This document shows, piece by piece, positions 34,000 through 43,724 of a DNA stretch of 64,000 bases. The notes under the pieces are model-generated. The model worked only from the letters and a program-made list of their open reading frames with translations, was not told where the DNA came from and made no database searches. The stretch comes from Stenotrophomonas_A sp035629025. GTDB lineage: Bacteria; Pseudomonadota; Gammaproteobacteria; Xanthomonadales; Xanthomonadaceae. Positions within the stretch are counted from its first letter, which is position 1; each line of letters opens with the position of its first letter. The position numbers and the translations under genes are program-made. Where the stretch lies: positions 1 through 64,000 of the forward strand of contig DASPIU010000005.1 of assembly GCA_035629025.1 (NCBI GenBank), written 5' to 3'.

Positions 34000-35457
34000 A
34001 TGTCAGCAGAAACTGAAACTCGGCCAATGCACAACACCCTCTTCCTGTTCGGCGCGACCGGCGACCTGGCGCAGCGCTACCTCTTCCCCTCCCTGTTGCG
34101 CCTGTCCATCGACGGCCTGCTGCCGGAGGACTTCCGCGTCCGCGCCCTGGCCCTGTCGCCACACGATACCGACAAGTTCCGCGAAATCCTGCGCCCGCGC
34201 CTGCAGCAGGCGCTGCCGCACGCCGGCGCGGCGGACATCGACAACCTCCTGCAACGCATCGATTACCGCTCGGTGGACCTGCGCGATGCCGAATCGGTCG
34301 CGTCCGCGGTGCGTGAACTGGTCGACGGCAAGTGCGTCAGCTATCTGGCGATCCCGCCGGGCCTGTACATCAGCACCTGCCAGGGCCTGGCCCTGGGTGG
34401 CGCGCTGGCTGCCCCGCACCGGCTGATGCTGGAAAAGCCGATCGGCCATGATTCGGGCAGCGCCGAGGAAATCCTGCGCGCGATCGGCGCACTGATCGAC
34501 GAAGACCGCGTATTCCGCCTCGACCACTACCTGGGCAAGGCGGCGGTGCAGAACCTCATCGCCCTGCGCTTCGGCAACACGCTGCTGGAAGCGGTGTGGA
34601 ACCGCAACTACATCGAGTCGGTGGAGATCCTGGTCGCCGAGAGCGAAGGCGTGGACGGCCGCGATGCCTACTACGCGCGTTCCGGCGCGCTGCGTGACAT
34701 GGTGCAGAGCCATATCCTGCAGCTGCTGTGCCTGGTGGCGATGGAGCCGCCGGCCTCGCTGGAAGCCGACCGCATCCGCGACGAGAAGGTCAAGGTGCTG
34801 CGCGCGCTGCGCCCGCTGCGCGCCGAACATGCCGCGCGCGACAGCGTGCGCGGCCGCTATACCGCCGGCACCATCAACGGCCAGCCCGCGCAGGCCTACC
34901 AGCCGCCGGAAGGCAGCGACGTGGAAACCTTCGTCGGCGTCACCGCGCATATCGACAACTGGCGCTGGGAAGGCGTGCCCTTCCACCTGTGCACCGGCAA
35001 GCGCCTGGCCGAGCGCACCACGCGCATCGTGGTCACGCTCAAGCCGGTCACGCACTGGCTGTTCGAGCGCCCCGACCGCCAGCACGCGGTGCCCAACCGC
35101 CTCACCTTCCAGCTGCAGCCGCAGGAGAACATCGAGCTGGGGCTGATGAGCTCGCTGGCCGGCCCGGAATGGGGCGCGCTGGAACTGCAGCCGCTGGAGC
35201 TGGAACTGTCGATGCCGACCGGCCTGCACCGCCGCATCGCCTACGAGCGCCTGTTCCTGGATGCGTTCAACGGCAACCACGCGCTGTTCGTGCGCGATGA
35301 CGAAGTGCGCGCGGCCTGGGCCTGGATCGACAGCGTCAGCGAGGCCTGGAAGGCCGCCGAACTGCCGCTGCAGCTCTACCCCGCCGGCAGCTGGGGGCCG
35401 AGCATGGCCACCACCTTCCTGCCGCCGGGCATCGACCAGCCGGAGTCGCAGGCATGA
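34000..35457 (+). CDS. zwf: Glucose-6-phosphate 1-dehydrogenase
   Basis: First step of the Entner-Doudoroff and oxidative pentose phosphate routes; makes NADPH and 6-phosphogluconolactone. About 485 residues. NADP fold FLFGATGDLAQRYLFP near the N-terminus, EKPIGHD, the substrate motif RLDHYLGK with H176, and the catalytic-histidine segment MVQSHILQLL. ATG at 34000 is chosen; a TTG three codons upstream and an ATG at 34027 are alternatives. The stop overlaps glk by ATGA. Confidence 0.96.
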   Translation: MSAETETRPMHNTLFLFGATGDLAQRYLFPSLLRLSIDGLLPEDFRVRALALSPHDTDKFREILRPRLQQALPHAGAADIDNLLQRIDYRSVDLRDAESVASAVRELVDGKCVSYLAIPPGLYISTCQGLALGGALAAPHRLMLEKPIGHDSGSAEEILRAIGALIDEDRVFRLDHYLGKAAVQNLIALRFGNTLLEAVWNRNYIESVEILVAESEGVDGRDAYYARSGALRDMVQSHILQLLCLVAMEPPASLEADRIRDEKVKVLRALRPLRAEHAARDSVRGRYTAGTINGQPAQAYQPPEGSDVETFVGVTAHIDNWRWEGVPFHLCTGKRLAERTTRIVVTLKPVTHWLFERPDRQHAVPNRLTFQLQPQENIELGLMSSLAGPEWGALELQPLELELSMPTGLHRRIAYERLFLDAFNGNHALFVRDDEVRAAWAWIDSVSEAWKAAELPLQLYPAGSWGPSMATTFLPPGIDQPESQA

Positions 35458-36470
35458 GCGCACTCGACGCCGTGCTGCTGCAGCCGGCGCTGGTCGCCGA
35501 CATCGGCGGCACCAATGCGCGCTTTGCCCTGGCCGACGTGCAGGCCTCGATGCCGCTGATCGAAGACAGCGTGCGCGAGTTTGCCGTGGTCGATTTCGCC
35601 TCGCTGGGCGAAGCGGCGCAGCACTACCTGGACCAGATCGGCGCCAGCGCCGACCGCGGCGTGTTTGCCGTGGCCGGTCGCGTCGATGGCGACGAGGCCC
35701 GCATCACCAACCACCCGTGGGTGATCTCGCGCTCGCGCACCGCGGCCATGCTCGGCTTTTCCGAGCTGCACCTGATCAACGACTTTGCCGCCCAGGCGAT
35801 GGCGATCAGCCTGCTGCGCCCGCAGGACGTGATTCAGGTCGGCGGCGCCACCTGGCAGCCGGCCGAGCCGGGCCAGCCGCGCAACTACGGCGTCATCGGC
35901 CCGGGCACCGGCCTGGGTGTGGGCGGCCTGCTGATCCGCGACGGGCGCTGCTATCCGCTGGAAACCGAAGGCGGCCACGTCAGCTTCCCGCCCGGCACGC
36001 CGGAGGAAATCCGCATTCTCGAACTGCTGTCGCAGCAGTTTGGCCGCGTCTCCAATGAGCGCCTGATCTGCGGCCCCGGCCTGGTCAATATCCATCGTGC
36101 GCTGAGCGAGATTGCCGGTGCCGACCCCGGCCCGCTGAAGCCTTCGGACATCACCGCGCGCGCCGCCGCCGGCGATGCCCGCGCCGCGCGCACCATCGAC
36201 CTGTTCTGCGCGATCTTCGGCGCCATCGCCGGCGACCTGGTGCTGATGCAGGGCGCCTGGGACGGCGTCTTCCTCACCGGCGGTCTGGTGCCGCGCATGC
36301 TCGACTCGCTGCAGCACTCCGGTTTCCGCCAGCGCTTCGAGAACAAGGGCCGCTTCTCGGCGATCATGTCGCGCGTGCCGTCGCTGGCGGTGATGCATCC
36401 GCATGCCGGCCTGCTCGGCTCGGCGGCCTATGCCGTCGATGTGGAGCGCAACCGCGGGGTGCGCGCATGA
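35454..36470 (+). CDS. glk: Glucokinase
   Basis: ATP-dependent glucose phosphorylation. 338 residues of the bacterial Glk (PF02685) type: phosphate-binding LVADIGGTNARFALADV, EGGHVSFPP, and IGPGTGLGVGGLL. Overlaps both zwf and pgl by 4 nt, giving a tightly coupled operon. Confidence 0.95.
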   Translation: MSALDAVLLQPALVADIGGTNARFALADVQASMPLIEDSVREFAVVDFASLGEAAQHYLDQIGASADRGVFAVAGRVDGDEARITNHPWVISRSRTAAMLGFSELHLINDFAAQAMAISLLRPQDVIQVGGATWQPAEPGQPRNYGVIGPGTGLGVGGLLIRDGRCYPLETEGGHVSFPPGTPEEIRILELLSQQFGRVSNERLICGPGLVNIHRALSEIAGADPGPLKPSDITARAAAGDARAARTIDLFCAIFGAIAGDLVLMQGAWDGVFLTGGLVPRMLDSLQHSGFRQRFENKGRFSAIMSRVPSLAVMHPHAGLLGSAAYAVDVERNRGVRA

Positions 36471-37183
36471 GCCGGGCCTACGAGCAGATTTCGCTGATCC
36501 GCCATGACGACGCCGACGCCTGGGTCGAAGGCATCGCGCAGGAAATGGCCAGCATCCTCAGCCATGAGATCGGCAAGCGCGGCCATGCGCGCATGCTGCT
36601 GTCCGGCGGCACCACGCCGGCTCCGGTGTATGAGGCACTGGCCTTGCAGCCGCTGGACTGGTCGAAGGTCGAGGTCGGCCTGGTCGATGAGCGCTGGCTC
36701 TCGCCACAGGATCCGGACAGCAACGCCTGGCTGGTCCGCCACAGCCTGCTGGACCGCGCCGAGGAAGCCCAGTTCACGCCGCTGGTGCGCCAGGGCAAGT
36801 CGCTGACCGATTGCGTGCACGATGCCAATCTGCATGCGACCCACGCCGCCGCCCCTTGCCTGGCGGTGCTCGGCATGGGCGGCGATGGCCACACCGCCTC
36901 GCTGTTCCCCGGCGCCATCGACCTGCCGCGCGCGCTGGCCAGCCAGCAGCCGTACGCCGCGCTCGATGCCACCGGCTGCCCCGGCTCCAACAGCTGGCCG
37001 CTGCGCATTACCCTGACGCCCGCCGGCCTGGCGAGCTGCGAAACGCGCCTGCTGTTGCTGCGCGGCAAGCAGAAGCTTGAAGTGCTGGAAGCCGCCCTTG
37101 CCGGCGACGATCCACAGCAATACCCCGTTCGCGTCGCCATCCAGCAGCCCGGCCCGCGTTTGCGGGTGCACTGGTGTGCATGA
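36467..37183 (+). CDS. pgl: 6-phosphogluconolactonase
   Basis: Hydrolyses 6-phosphogluconolactone. 238 residues of the DevB/NagB-like family: LSGGTTPAPVYEAL, GLVDERWLSPQDPDSN, LGMGGDGHTASLFPG. Translationally coupled to glk (ATGA). A 103-nt gap with no obvious terminator follows before edd. Confidence 0.94.
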   Translation: MSRAYEQISLIRHDDADAWVEGIAQEMASILSHEIGKRGHARMLLSGGTTPAPVYEALALQPLDWSKVEVGLVDERWLSPQDPDSNAWLVRHSLLDRAEEAQFTPLVRQGKSLTDCVHDANLHATHAAAPCLAVLGMGGDGHTASLFPGAIDLPRALASQQPYAALDATGCPGSNSWPLRITLTPAGLASCETRLLLLRGKQKLEVLEAALAGDDPQQYPVRVAIQQPGPRLRVHWCA

Positions 37184-37286
37184 GTCCGGCTTCGCGAACG
37201 CTGCCTCGCCATCGCTGTTCCCAAACTTCCGCGCAGCGCCGCCCTGCGGCGCGCGCACCGGCCCCCCCACTCATAGCCGTTAGCCA

Positions 37287-39203
37287 ATGAGCCTGCATCC
37301 GAACATCCAAGCCGTCACCGACCGCATCCGCCGTCGCAGCGCCGCCTCGCGCGCCGCCTACCTGTCCGGCATCGATGCCGCATTGCGCGACGGGCCGTTC
37401 CGCTCGCGCCTTAGCTGCGGCAATCTCGCCCACGGCTTTGCCGCGTGCGGGCCGACCGACAAGGACCGCCTGCGCGGCAGCGTCACGCCGAACCTGGGCA
37501 TCATCACCGCCTATAACGACATGCTCTCGGCACACCAGCCGTTCGAGCATTACCCCGAACTGATCCGCGAAACCGCGCGCACTCTCGGTGCCACCGCGCA
37601 GGTGGCCGGCGGCGTGCCGGCCATGTGCGATGGCGTCACCCAGGGCCGTGCCGGCATGGAGCTGTCGCTGTTCTCGCGCGATGTCATCGCCCAGTCCACG
37701 GCGATCGGCCTGAGCCATGACATGTTCGACGCCACCGTCTACCTCGGCGTGTGCGACAAGATCGTGCCGGGCCTGCTGATCGGTGCGCTGGCCTTTGGCC
37801 ACCTGCCGGCGCTGTTCCTGCCGGCCGGGCCGATGACCCCGGGCATCCCCAACAAGCTCAAGGCCGAGGTGCGCGAGCGCTATGCCGCCGGTGAAGCCAG
37901 CCGCGCCGAGCTGCTGGAAGCCGAGGCCGCCTCCTATCACGCGCCCGGCACCTGCACTTTCTACGGCACCGCCAATTCCAACCAGGTGCTGCTGGAGGCG
38001 ATGGGCGTGCAACTGCCCGGCGCGTCGTTCATCAACCCGGGCACGCCGCTGCGCGATGCACTGACCCGCAGCGCCGCCGAGCGCGCATTGGCAATCAGTG
38101 CCCTGGGTTCGGATTTCCGCCCCTTCGGCCGCCTCATCGATGAGCGCGCCATCGTCAACGCCGTGGTGGCGTTGATGGCCACCGGTGGCTCGACCAACCA
38201 CACCATCCACTGGATCGCCGTGGCCCGCGCCGCCGGCATCGTCCTGACCTGGGACGACATGGACCTGATCTCGCAGACGGTGCCGCTGCTGGCGCGCGTC
38301 TATCCCAACGGCGAGGCGGACGTGAACCGCTTCCACGCCGCGGGCGGCATTGCGTTCGTGTTCCGCGAACTGATGGACGCGGGCCTGATGCATGACGACC
38401 TGCCGACCGTGGTCGAAGGCGGCATGCGCGCCTACGCGCAGGAGCCGCGCCTGTTTGAGGGCGGCGTGGCCTACGTGCCGGGCACGCCGACCAGCGCCGA
38501 CGAAGAAGTAGTGCGCCCGGTCAGCAACGCGTTCGAGAGCCAGGGTGGCCTGCGCCTGCTGCGTGGCAATCTCGGCCGCTCGTTGATCAAGCTGTCGGCG
38601 GTGAAGCCGCAATATCGCCGCATCGAGGCGCCGGCCGTGGTGGTCGATGCGCCGCAGGTGCTCAACAAGCTGCATGCGGCCGGTGCGTTGCCGCAGGACT
38701 TCGTCGCGGTGGTGCGCTATCAGGGCCCGCGCGCCAACGGCATGCCCGAGCTGCATTCGCTGGCGCCGTTGCTGGGCCTGCTGCAGAACCAGGGCCGGCG
38801 CGTGGCGCTGGTCACCGACGGTCGCCTGTCCGGTGCCTCGGGCAAGGTACCGGCGGCGATCCACGTCACCCCGGAGGCTGCGCGAGGCGGCCCGCTGGCA
38901 CGGGTGCGCGAAGGCGACATCATCGTGCTCGATGGCGAGGCCGGCATTCTCGAAGTGAAGGTGTCGCCCAGCGAATGGGCCGCGCGCGAACTGGCCCCGA
39001 ACACGGCGCCGGCGGGTCACGACATCGGCCGCAACCTGTTCGCGATCAACCGCCAGGTGGTCGGCCCGGCCGATCAGGGCGCCATCTCGATCGGCTGCGG
39101 TCCGATGGCGCATGACGGCACGCTGTGGGAATACGACGCCGAGTACGAACTGGGCGGCGGCGCGGCCGCCGCCGCCGCGCCGCACGATGCCAAGGACGCC
39201 TGA
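37287..39203 (+). CDS. edd: 6-phosphogluconate dehydratase
   Basis: Fe-S dehydratase making KDPG, 638 residues, normal for Edd. IlvD/Edd-family blocks: GIITAYNDMLSAHQPFEHYP, GGVPAMCDGVTQGRAGMELSLFSRD, GVCDKIVPGLLIGAL, PGTCTFYGTANSNQ, ATGGSTNHTIHW and DGRLSGASGKVPAAIHVTPE. Confidence 0.96.
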   Translation: MSLHPNIQAVTDRIRRRSAASRAAYLSGIDAALRDGPFRSRLSCGNLAHGFAACGPTDKDRLRGSVTPNLGIITAYNDMLSAHQPFEHYPELIRETARTLGATAQVAGGVPAMCDGVTQGRAGMELSLFSRDVIAQSTAIGLSHDMFDATVYLGVCDKIVPGLLIGALAFGHLPALFLPAGPMTPGIPNKLKAEVRERYAAGEASRAELLEAEAASYHAPGTCTFYGTANSNQVLLEAMGVQLPGASFINPGTPLRDALTRSAAERALAISALGSDFRPFGRLIDERAIVNAVVALMATGGSTNHTIHWIAVARAAGIVLTWDDMDLISQTVPLLARVYPNGEADVNRFHAAGGIAFVFRELMDAGLMHDDLPTVVEGGMRAYAQEPRLFEGGVAYVPGTPTSADEEVVRPVSNAFESQGGLRLLRGNLGRSLIKLSAVKPQYRRIEAPAVVVDAPQVLNKLHAAGALPQDFVAVVRYQGPRANGMPELHSLAPLLGLLQNQGRRVALVTDGRLSGASGKVPAAIHVTPEAARGGPLARVREGDIIVLDGEAGILEVKVSPSEWAARELAPNTAPAGHDIGRNLFAINRQVVGPADQGAISIGCGPMAHDGTLWEYDAEYELGGGAAAAAAPHDAKDA

Positions 39204-39239
39204 GCGCGCCCGCCCCTTTCAGCCAGGACCGAACACACC

Positions 39240-39899
39240 ATGACCATTGCCGATCTGCAGAACCGCGCCGAGACCCTGCTGTTGCAGGCCGGCATTCTTC
39301 CGGTCATCACCGTCGACACGCTGGACCAGGCGCGCGCGGTGACCGATGCGCTGCTGGAAGGCGGCCTGCCGGCCATCGAACTGACCCTGCGCACGCCGGT
39401 GGCGATGGAGGCGCTGGCCACGCTCAAGCGCGAGCGTCCCGAGTTGGTGGTGGGTGCGGGCACGGTGTTGAGCGAATTGCAGATGCTGCAGTCGATCGAC
39501 GCCGGCGCGGATTTCCTGGTCACGCCGGGCACGCCGCCGGCGCTGGCCGACCTGCTCGCGGACGCACCGATCCCGGCGGTCCCGGGCGCGGCGACGCCAA
39601 CGGAATTCCTGTCGCTGATGGGCCGTGGTTTCCGCGTGTGCAAGCTGTTCCCGGCTTCGGCGGTGGGCGGTTTGCAGATGATCAAGGGTCTGGCTGGTCC
39701 GCTGGCCGATCTGAAGCTGTGCCCGACTGGGGGGATCAGTGAGGAGACCGCGGGCCAGTTCCTGGCGCAGCCGAATGTGCTGTGCATTGGTGGCTCGTGG
39801 ATGGTGCCGAAGGAATGGCTGGCGCGCGGCGAATGGAGCAAGGTGCGCGACAGCGCTGCAGCCGCGGCGCGGATCGTGGCGGCTGCGCGCGCCGGTTGA
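39240..39899 (+). CDS. eda: KDPG/KHG aldolase
   Basis: Splits KDPG to pyruvate and glyceraldehyde-3-phosphate. 219 residues, TIM-barrel with Schiff-base lysine K135 (in CKLFPASAVGG) and E47 (ELTLRTP). Last gene of zwf-glk-pgl-edd-eda, 36 nt after edd. Confidence 0.96.
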   Translation: MTIADLQNRAETLLLQAGILPVITVDTLDQARAVTDALLEGGLPAIELTLRTPVAMEALATLKRERPELVVGAGTVLSELQMLQSIDAGADFLVTPGTPPALADLLADAPIPAVPGAATPTEFLSLMGRGFRVCKLFPASAVGGLQMIKGLAGPLADLKLCPTGGISEETAGQFLAQPNVLCIGGSWMVPKEWLARGEWSKVRDSAAAAARIVAAARAG

Positions 39900-39913
39900 T
39901 TGGCTGGAGCTCT

Positions 39914-39989
39914 TGTAGGAGGGGCTTCAGCCCCGACGAGCGAAGTCGCGACCTGACACATGGCGGTCGCGGCTGAAGCCGCTCCTACA
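39914..39989. repeat. REP-like GTAGGAG palindrome, full copy
   Basis: Arms TGTAGGAGGGGCTTCAGCC... (39914-39937) and its near-complement ending CGCTCCTACA (39966-39989) form a long hairpin over a 28-nt centre containing CGAGCGAAGTCGCGACC. Same family as 40039-40073 and 49794-49869. Confidence 0.8.
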
Positions 39990-40038
39990 GTGCACCCAGC
40001 AGGCACTGGAGAGCTGACAGGATGCCGGCTGGGGTCCT

Positions 40039-40073
40039 TGTAGGAGGGGCTTCAGCCACGACGAGCGAAGCCA
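40039..40073 (+). repeat. REP-like GTAGGAG element, half copy
   Basis: Only the left arm (TTGTAGGAGGGGCTTCAGCC) and CGACGAGCGAAGC centre are present; the matching right arm is missing. It is probably a decayed or partial copy. Confidence 0.7.
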
Positions 40074-40171
40074 CAAACCATCAGCTCGCGATATCGGTGA
40101 AGACGACGGCTCTTCCCCTCACCCCCAAAAGGCGCGAACCCACCGAAGTGGGAACCCCAAGGCGCCCTGCA

Positions 40172-40275
40172 CCGACCCGGCGGGGGTAGGCGTCAGTGGG
40201 CCATGGATGGCCCACGTTCGGTGACTGAGTACAGGACGTACGCCGGAACCGAGACGCCTACCCCCGCCGGGTCGG
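40172..40275. repeat. Large nested palindrome (23-bp perfect arms)
   Basis: The arms at 40172-40194 and 40253-40275 are perfect 23-bp inverted repeats. Nested inside is a second hairpin, GTGGGCCAT/ATGGCCCAC at 40196-40215 with a 2-nt loop. TCGGT/ACCGA may pair as well, giving a multi-branched structure. Confidence 0.8.
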
Positions 40276-40335
40276 GGCCCGCACCGCTAGCCAGCCCAAC
40301 CCACCGCACCGCAAGCCAGCTCCTCGCAGCCAGCT

Positions 40336-43300
40336 TCAATCCTTGTTCTGCGCCCTCTCAGCCCGCCGCACCGACGACGGCACGTCGATCTCCACACGAG
40401 CCGGCACCGCATGGATGCGCAGCTCGCCATTCTCCCATTCCACCGCCTCGCCATTGACCTTGGCATCACCCGGCTTGCCCGCGTACGGCCACGGCAGCAC
40501 CAGCCCACCGGCCGGCGGCGTCAATCCGGCTTGCACCTCGAGCACCAGCTGCCGATCACTGCGCTGCAAGCGATAGCCCAGCCGCCCATGCGGCGTGCGC
40601 AGGTCGCTGATCGATACGCCCTGCCCCTCGAACCAGCGCGACGGCAGGCCCGCGGCAATCACGATGCTGTCGTCCACCTCGCGGCTGTAGGCAAACATGT
40701 CCAGCACCGAACGCACGAAGTCCGACGCCACCCAGGCATGCGGCAGGTCGCCGACAAAGAACGGCTTGCGCGGCGTGTGCGACACCACTTCCGCCCACTG
40801 GTTCCAGGGCTGCGGCGCGCGGTCCTTGAAGAAGAACGACAGCGCATCCCAGGCCCGGTCGCGCCAGCCCAGGCGCACGAATGCGGCGACATTGCGCCAT
40901 TCGTACGGCGTGTAGTCCTTCCACGGCCGCGAACCATCGCGGCGCTGCACGAATTCGTTCCAGTAGCGCTGGAAGGTGTTGTCCAGCAGATCCGCGGGCA
41001 GACGGCCCTGCTCGCCACCCGGCGCCAGCGCAATCGTGGTTGAGGTGGCATCGAAATCGCCCAGCTCGGCCGAGCCCGGCAGGAAGTCGATGCCGTGGGC
41101 CTGCACCGCCGCCCGCAGCGACGCCGACAGGTCGCCGTTGAACTCGTCGCGCGCGGCGGTCATGCGCGTCAGCTCCTCGGTCTTGCCCAGCACCGTGGCG
41201 ATCTCCACGGCGTCCTTGTAACCGCGCAACGCCCAGAAGTTGTCCCAGTACGAATGCATCGGCTTGGCCGAATAGCCCTCGTGGCTGATCGAGGCCGGCA
41301 TCATTCCGTAGAAGGCCGGGTTGCGCATGAAGTTCTCTTCGGTGCGCTCGCTGGCGCGCAGCTGCTCCATGTAGTTGAAGGCGCCCAGCACGTGCGGCCA
41401 CATCGTTTCCAGGAAGGCGCGGTCGCCGGTGAAACGGTAGTACTCAGCGATATTGAAGATCAGCTCGCCATGGCTGTCGTTCTCCGGCACCGGGTCACTG
41501 CCGCGGTCATCCACGCAGCACGGCACCATGCCGTTGTCGAACTGGAACGGCGCAAACCATTCCACGTATTGCCGCACCACGTCTTCGCGGCCCAGGCGCA
41601 ACAGGCCCTCGGAAATCATCGCGCCGTCGCGGATCCAGCTGCGCGCATACGAGCGCGTGCCCGGCTGCAGGCGCGGACCATCGCGCGAGATCAGCATGTG
41701 CGCCAGCGCGGTGCGCAAGGTATCGACCACCGGCTGGCCTTCGCCCGGCACCTGGAAGCGCACGCGGTCCAGGCGCTCGCGCCACATCTGCGCCACCTGC
41801 TGCTGCGCGCGTTCGGCATCGAAGCCTGCCGGCAGCGCCGCCGCGCCGGTCTGCGGCACGACGATGGCCACTTCACGGGTTTCGCCCGGCGCCAGGTGCC
41901 AGTGATAAACCAGGGCGCCCGAAGCCAGGCCGGTATCGTCCTTGACCTGCGTGGTCTGCGGCAATTTCGCCGCGGCCAGCTGCCGCACCGCCATGCCGCT
42001 GTCGAAGGCGCTGGCAAACGCCGCATCCGGCGCCTGCGCCGCGAACACGCGCGGCTTGCCATTGACGCTGACCTGCGCACCGTTCACCGCCAGCTGTTCG
42101 ATGCGACTGATGCCGCCCACGGTATTGAGGAACTGCGACGGCGGGTTGACCTGGAATGGCCGCACCGCCAGCGCCAGACTGAAATCGCGCGCCTCCTTGC
42201 CGGTGTTGCGCAGCTGGTAGCGCGCGACCAGTTGCGACTGCTCTGGCGTGCCCTGGGCGAAGGCGGTCACCCGCAGGTCGAGCTGGTCGTGGTGCCATTG
42301 CACGCTGGGAATCGGCAGGTAGTCGTCCTGCAGGCTCTGCTCGCTGCTGACGTCGGCCCAGCTCAGCCACTTGCCGCCACTGCGCACGAACGGCTCGATA
42401 CTGAAGCCGCCACGGCCGACTTCGACCGCCCCGTCCTCGCCGACCAGCCCTTGTTCGGTGCCGCCGTCCAGGCCGATGATCGTCCAGTAGGGCTGCTCGC
42501 CGCTGAAACCGCGCGGAAACGCGCCGCGTGGCGACAACGCCGCCACCGAGGCGATGAACTGATTCGGCGTTGCGGCCCACTCCAGCGGCTTGAGGGTGAT
42601 TTCGCGGATGCCGTAGCGCCAGTTCGGTCCGCCCTTGAGGTCCAGGCGCAGGTAGCGCGCCTCGGTGTCGGGCAGCGCCAGGAAGTCGGTGCCGCCGGCG
42701 CCGGCCGCCACGCTGCGCAGGGTGCGCCAGCTGCGTCCATCGACCGAGCCGCGCACGTCGTACTGCGTCGCTTCGAGGCCCGGAATCCAGTCGATGATCG
42801 CACCGCCGAATTCGCGCACCTTGCCCAGATCCAGGCTCACGGTCTGCGCCTTGATCCCGCCGCTGAGCCAGAAGGTGTCGGTCTTGCCATCGGCAATGCG
42901 CTGCTCCAGGGCGGGCGCGGTGTCGGTAATCGCGGTCGCGTGCAGCGGCGAGTTGTCCGGCGGCGGCAGCGGGGTCAGCGCCAGGCGGTCAAAGCACACC
43001 GTGCCCTTGCCGCCGACCTTGTTGTAGATGGTGAATTCGACGCTGGCGCTGCTGCGCAGGGTCTTGTCCGGGTCCGGGCCCCAGGCCTTGTCGATCTGCC
43101 GCTTGCGGGAGACCAGCGGCGTCCAGTTCTTCGGGAAGTTGAAGCCGGGCCGGTTGACCCACCACACGTTGTCGCCGCTGGCGTCGATCAGCTTGAACTG
43201 CAGGTCGTTGGCCGGCGAGTCGCCGCGCAGGTTGAAGCTCAGCTGATAGTTGTCCGGATACTGGATCGGCAGCTCGCGGCGGATGCCGGCATAGCCGGAC

Positions 43301-43503
43301 ACGCCGTTGAAGTTGTAGTCCAGGCACACGCCCTTGCCGCCGCCGGGCACGCTCACCGGCCGCAGCGAGGCGCTGACCTGGTTGGAAACGACCAGTTTCC
43401 ACGGGCCGGCATCGTCGAAATCGTCCAGCACCTTGGTCTGCTGCGCCTGCGCGTGCAGGGACAGGCTGAAGCAGAGTGCGAGGAGTCCGAAGGTTTGCTT
43501 CAT
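40336..43503 (-). CDS. Secreted multidomain glycoside-hydrolase-like protein with discoidin domain
   Basis: 1055 residues. Signal peptide at 1-20 (MKQTFGLLALCFSLSLHAQA). Residues about 25-190 look like a beta-sandwich carbohydrate-binding domain (VLDDFDDAGPWKL). About 200-335 fits an F5/8-type discoidin domain (DGKTDTFWLSGG...YLRLDLKGG). A further beta-rich domain spans about 340-600, and about 610-1000 resembles an (alpha/alpha)6 barrel with SYARSWIRDGAMISEGLLRLG, ENDSHGELIFNIAEYYRFTGD and YTPYEWRNVAAFVRLGW. The acidic residues in these stretches are candidate catalytic residues. I cannot assign a GH family. It is the last gene of the importer/GH144 cluster. Confidence 0.8.
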   Translation of the reverse strand: MKQTFGLLALCFSLSLHAQAQQTKVLDDFDDAGPWKLVVSNQVSASLRPVSVPGGGKGVCLDYNFNGVSGYAGIRRELPIQYPDNYQLSFNLRGDSPANDLQFKLIDASGDNVWWVNRPGFNFPKNWTPLVSRKRQIDKAWGPDPDKTLRSSASVEFTIYNKVGGKGTVCFDRLALTPLPPPDNSPLHATAITDTAPALEQRIADGKTDTFWLSGGIKAQTVSLDLGKVREFGGAIIDWIPGLEATQYDVRGSVDGRSWRTLRSVAAGAGGTDFLALPDTEARYLRLDLKGGPNWRYGIREITLKPLEWAATPNQFIASVAALSPRGAFPRGFSGEQPYWTIIGLDGGTEQGLVGEDGAVEVGRGGFSIEPFVRSGGKWLSWADVSSEQSLQDDYLPIPSVQWHHDQLDLRVTAFAQGTPEQSQLVARYQLRNTGKEARDFSLALAVRPFQVNPPSQFLNTVGGISRIEQLAVNGAQVSVNGKPRVFAAQAPDAAFASAFDSGMAVRQLAAAKLPQTTQVKDDTGLASGALVYHWHLAPGETREVAIVVPQTGAAALPAGFDAERAQQQVAQMWRERLDRVRFQVPGEGQPVVDTLRTALAHMLISRDGPRLQPGTRSYARSWIRDGAMISEGLLRLGREDVVRQYVEWFAPFQFDNGMVPCCVDDRGSDPVPENDSHGELIFNIAEYYRFTGDRAFLETMWPHVLGAFNYMEQLRASERTEENFMRNPAFYGMMPASISHEGYSAKPMHSYWDNFWALRGYKDAVEIATVLGKTEELTRMTAARDEFNGDLSASLRAAVQAHGIDFLPGSAELGDFDATSTTIALAPGGEQGRLPADLLDNTFQRYWNEFVQRRDGSRPWKDYTPYEWRNVAAFVRLGWRDRAWDALSFFFKDRAPQPWNQWAEVVSHTPRKPFFVGDLPHAWVASDFVRSVLDMFAYSREVDDSIVIAAGLPSRWFEGQGVSISDLRTPHGRLGYRLQRSDRQLVLEVQAGLTPPAGGLVLPWPYAGKPGDAKVNGEAVEWENGELRIHAVPARVEIDVPSSVRRAERAQNKD

Positions 43504-43616
43504 GGGGGTCCGGTCTTGTGCTTTGGAGCTTGGTGCGGGTTTTTGGGTGCGGCTGCGGTGGAGCTGCTGATGCCATCCCTGGCGCGGAGTTACGGGCTGC
43601 GGATAGCCCTGCCCGG

Positions 43617-43724
43617 CCATCCATGGCCGGGCGTTCGGATATGCGAGGCAATGCCTCGCAAGATCCTCACCCATCCATGGCCGGGCGTTCGGATATGCGA
43701 GGCAGTGCCTCGCAAGATCCTCAC
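43617..43724. repeat. Tandem 54-bp repeat, two copies
   Basis: 43617-43670 and 43671-43724 are the same 54-nt unit with one difference (A/G in the loop). Each begins CCATCCATGGCCGGGCG and contains the hairpin GCGAGGCA-A/G-TGCCTCGC. It lies between the permease stop and the glycosidase start and runs into the permease stop codon. Confidence 0.85.

Larger units (their letters stand above)
39900..40335. other. Repeat-rich intergenic region after eda
   Basis: 436 nt with no gene, between convergent eda and the large glycosidase gene. It is filled by GTAGGAG-type palindromes and a large double hairpin, listed separately. The hairpins probably serve as transcription ends for both sides. Confidence 0.7.

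Noticed and set aside
37008..39185. 725-residue open frame opposite edd
   Set aside because: Antisense shadow of a clear Edd; no known motif.
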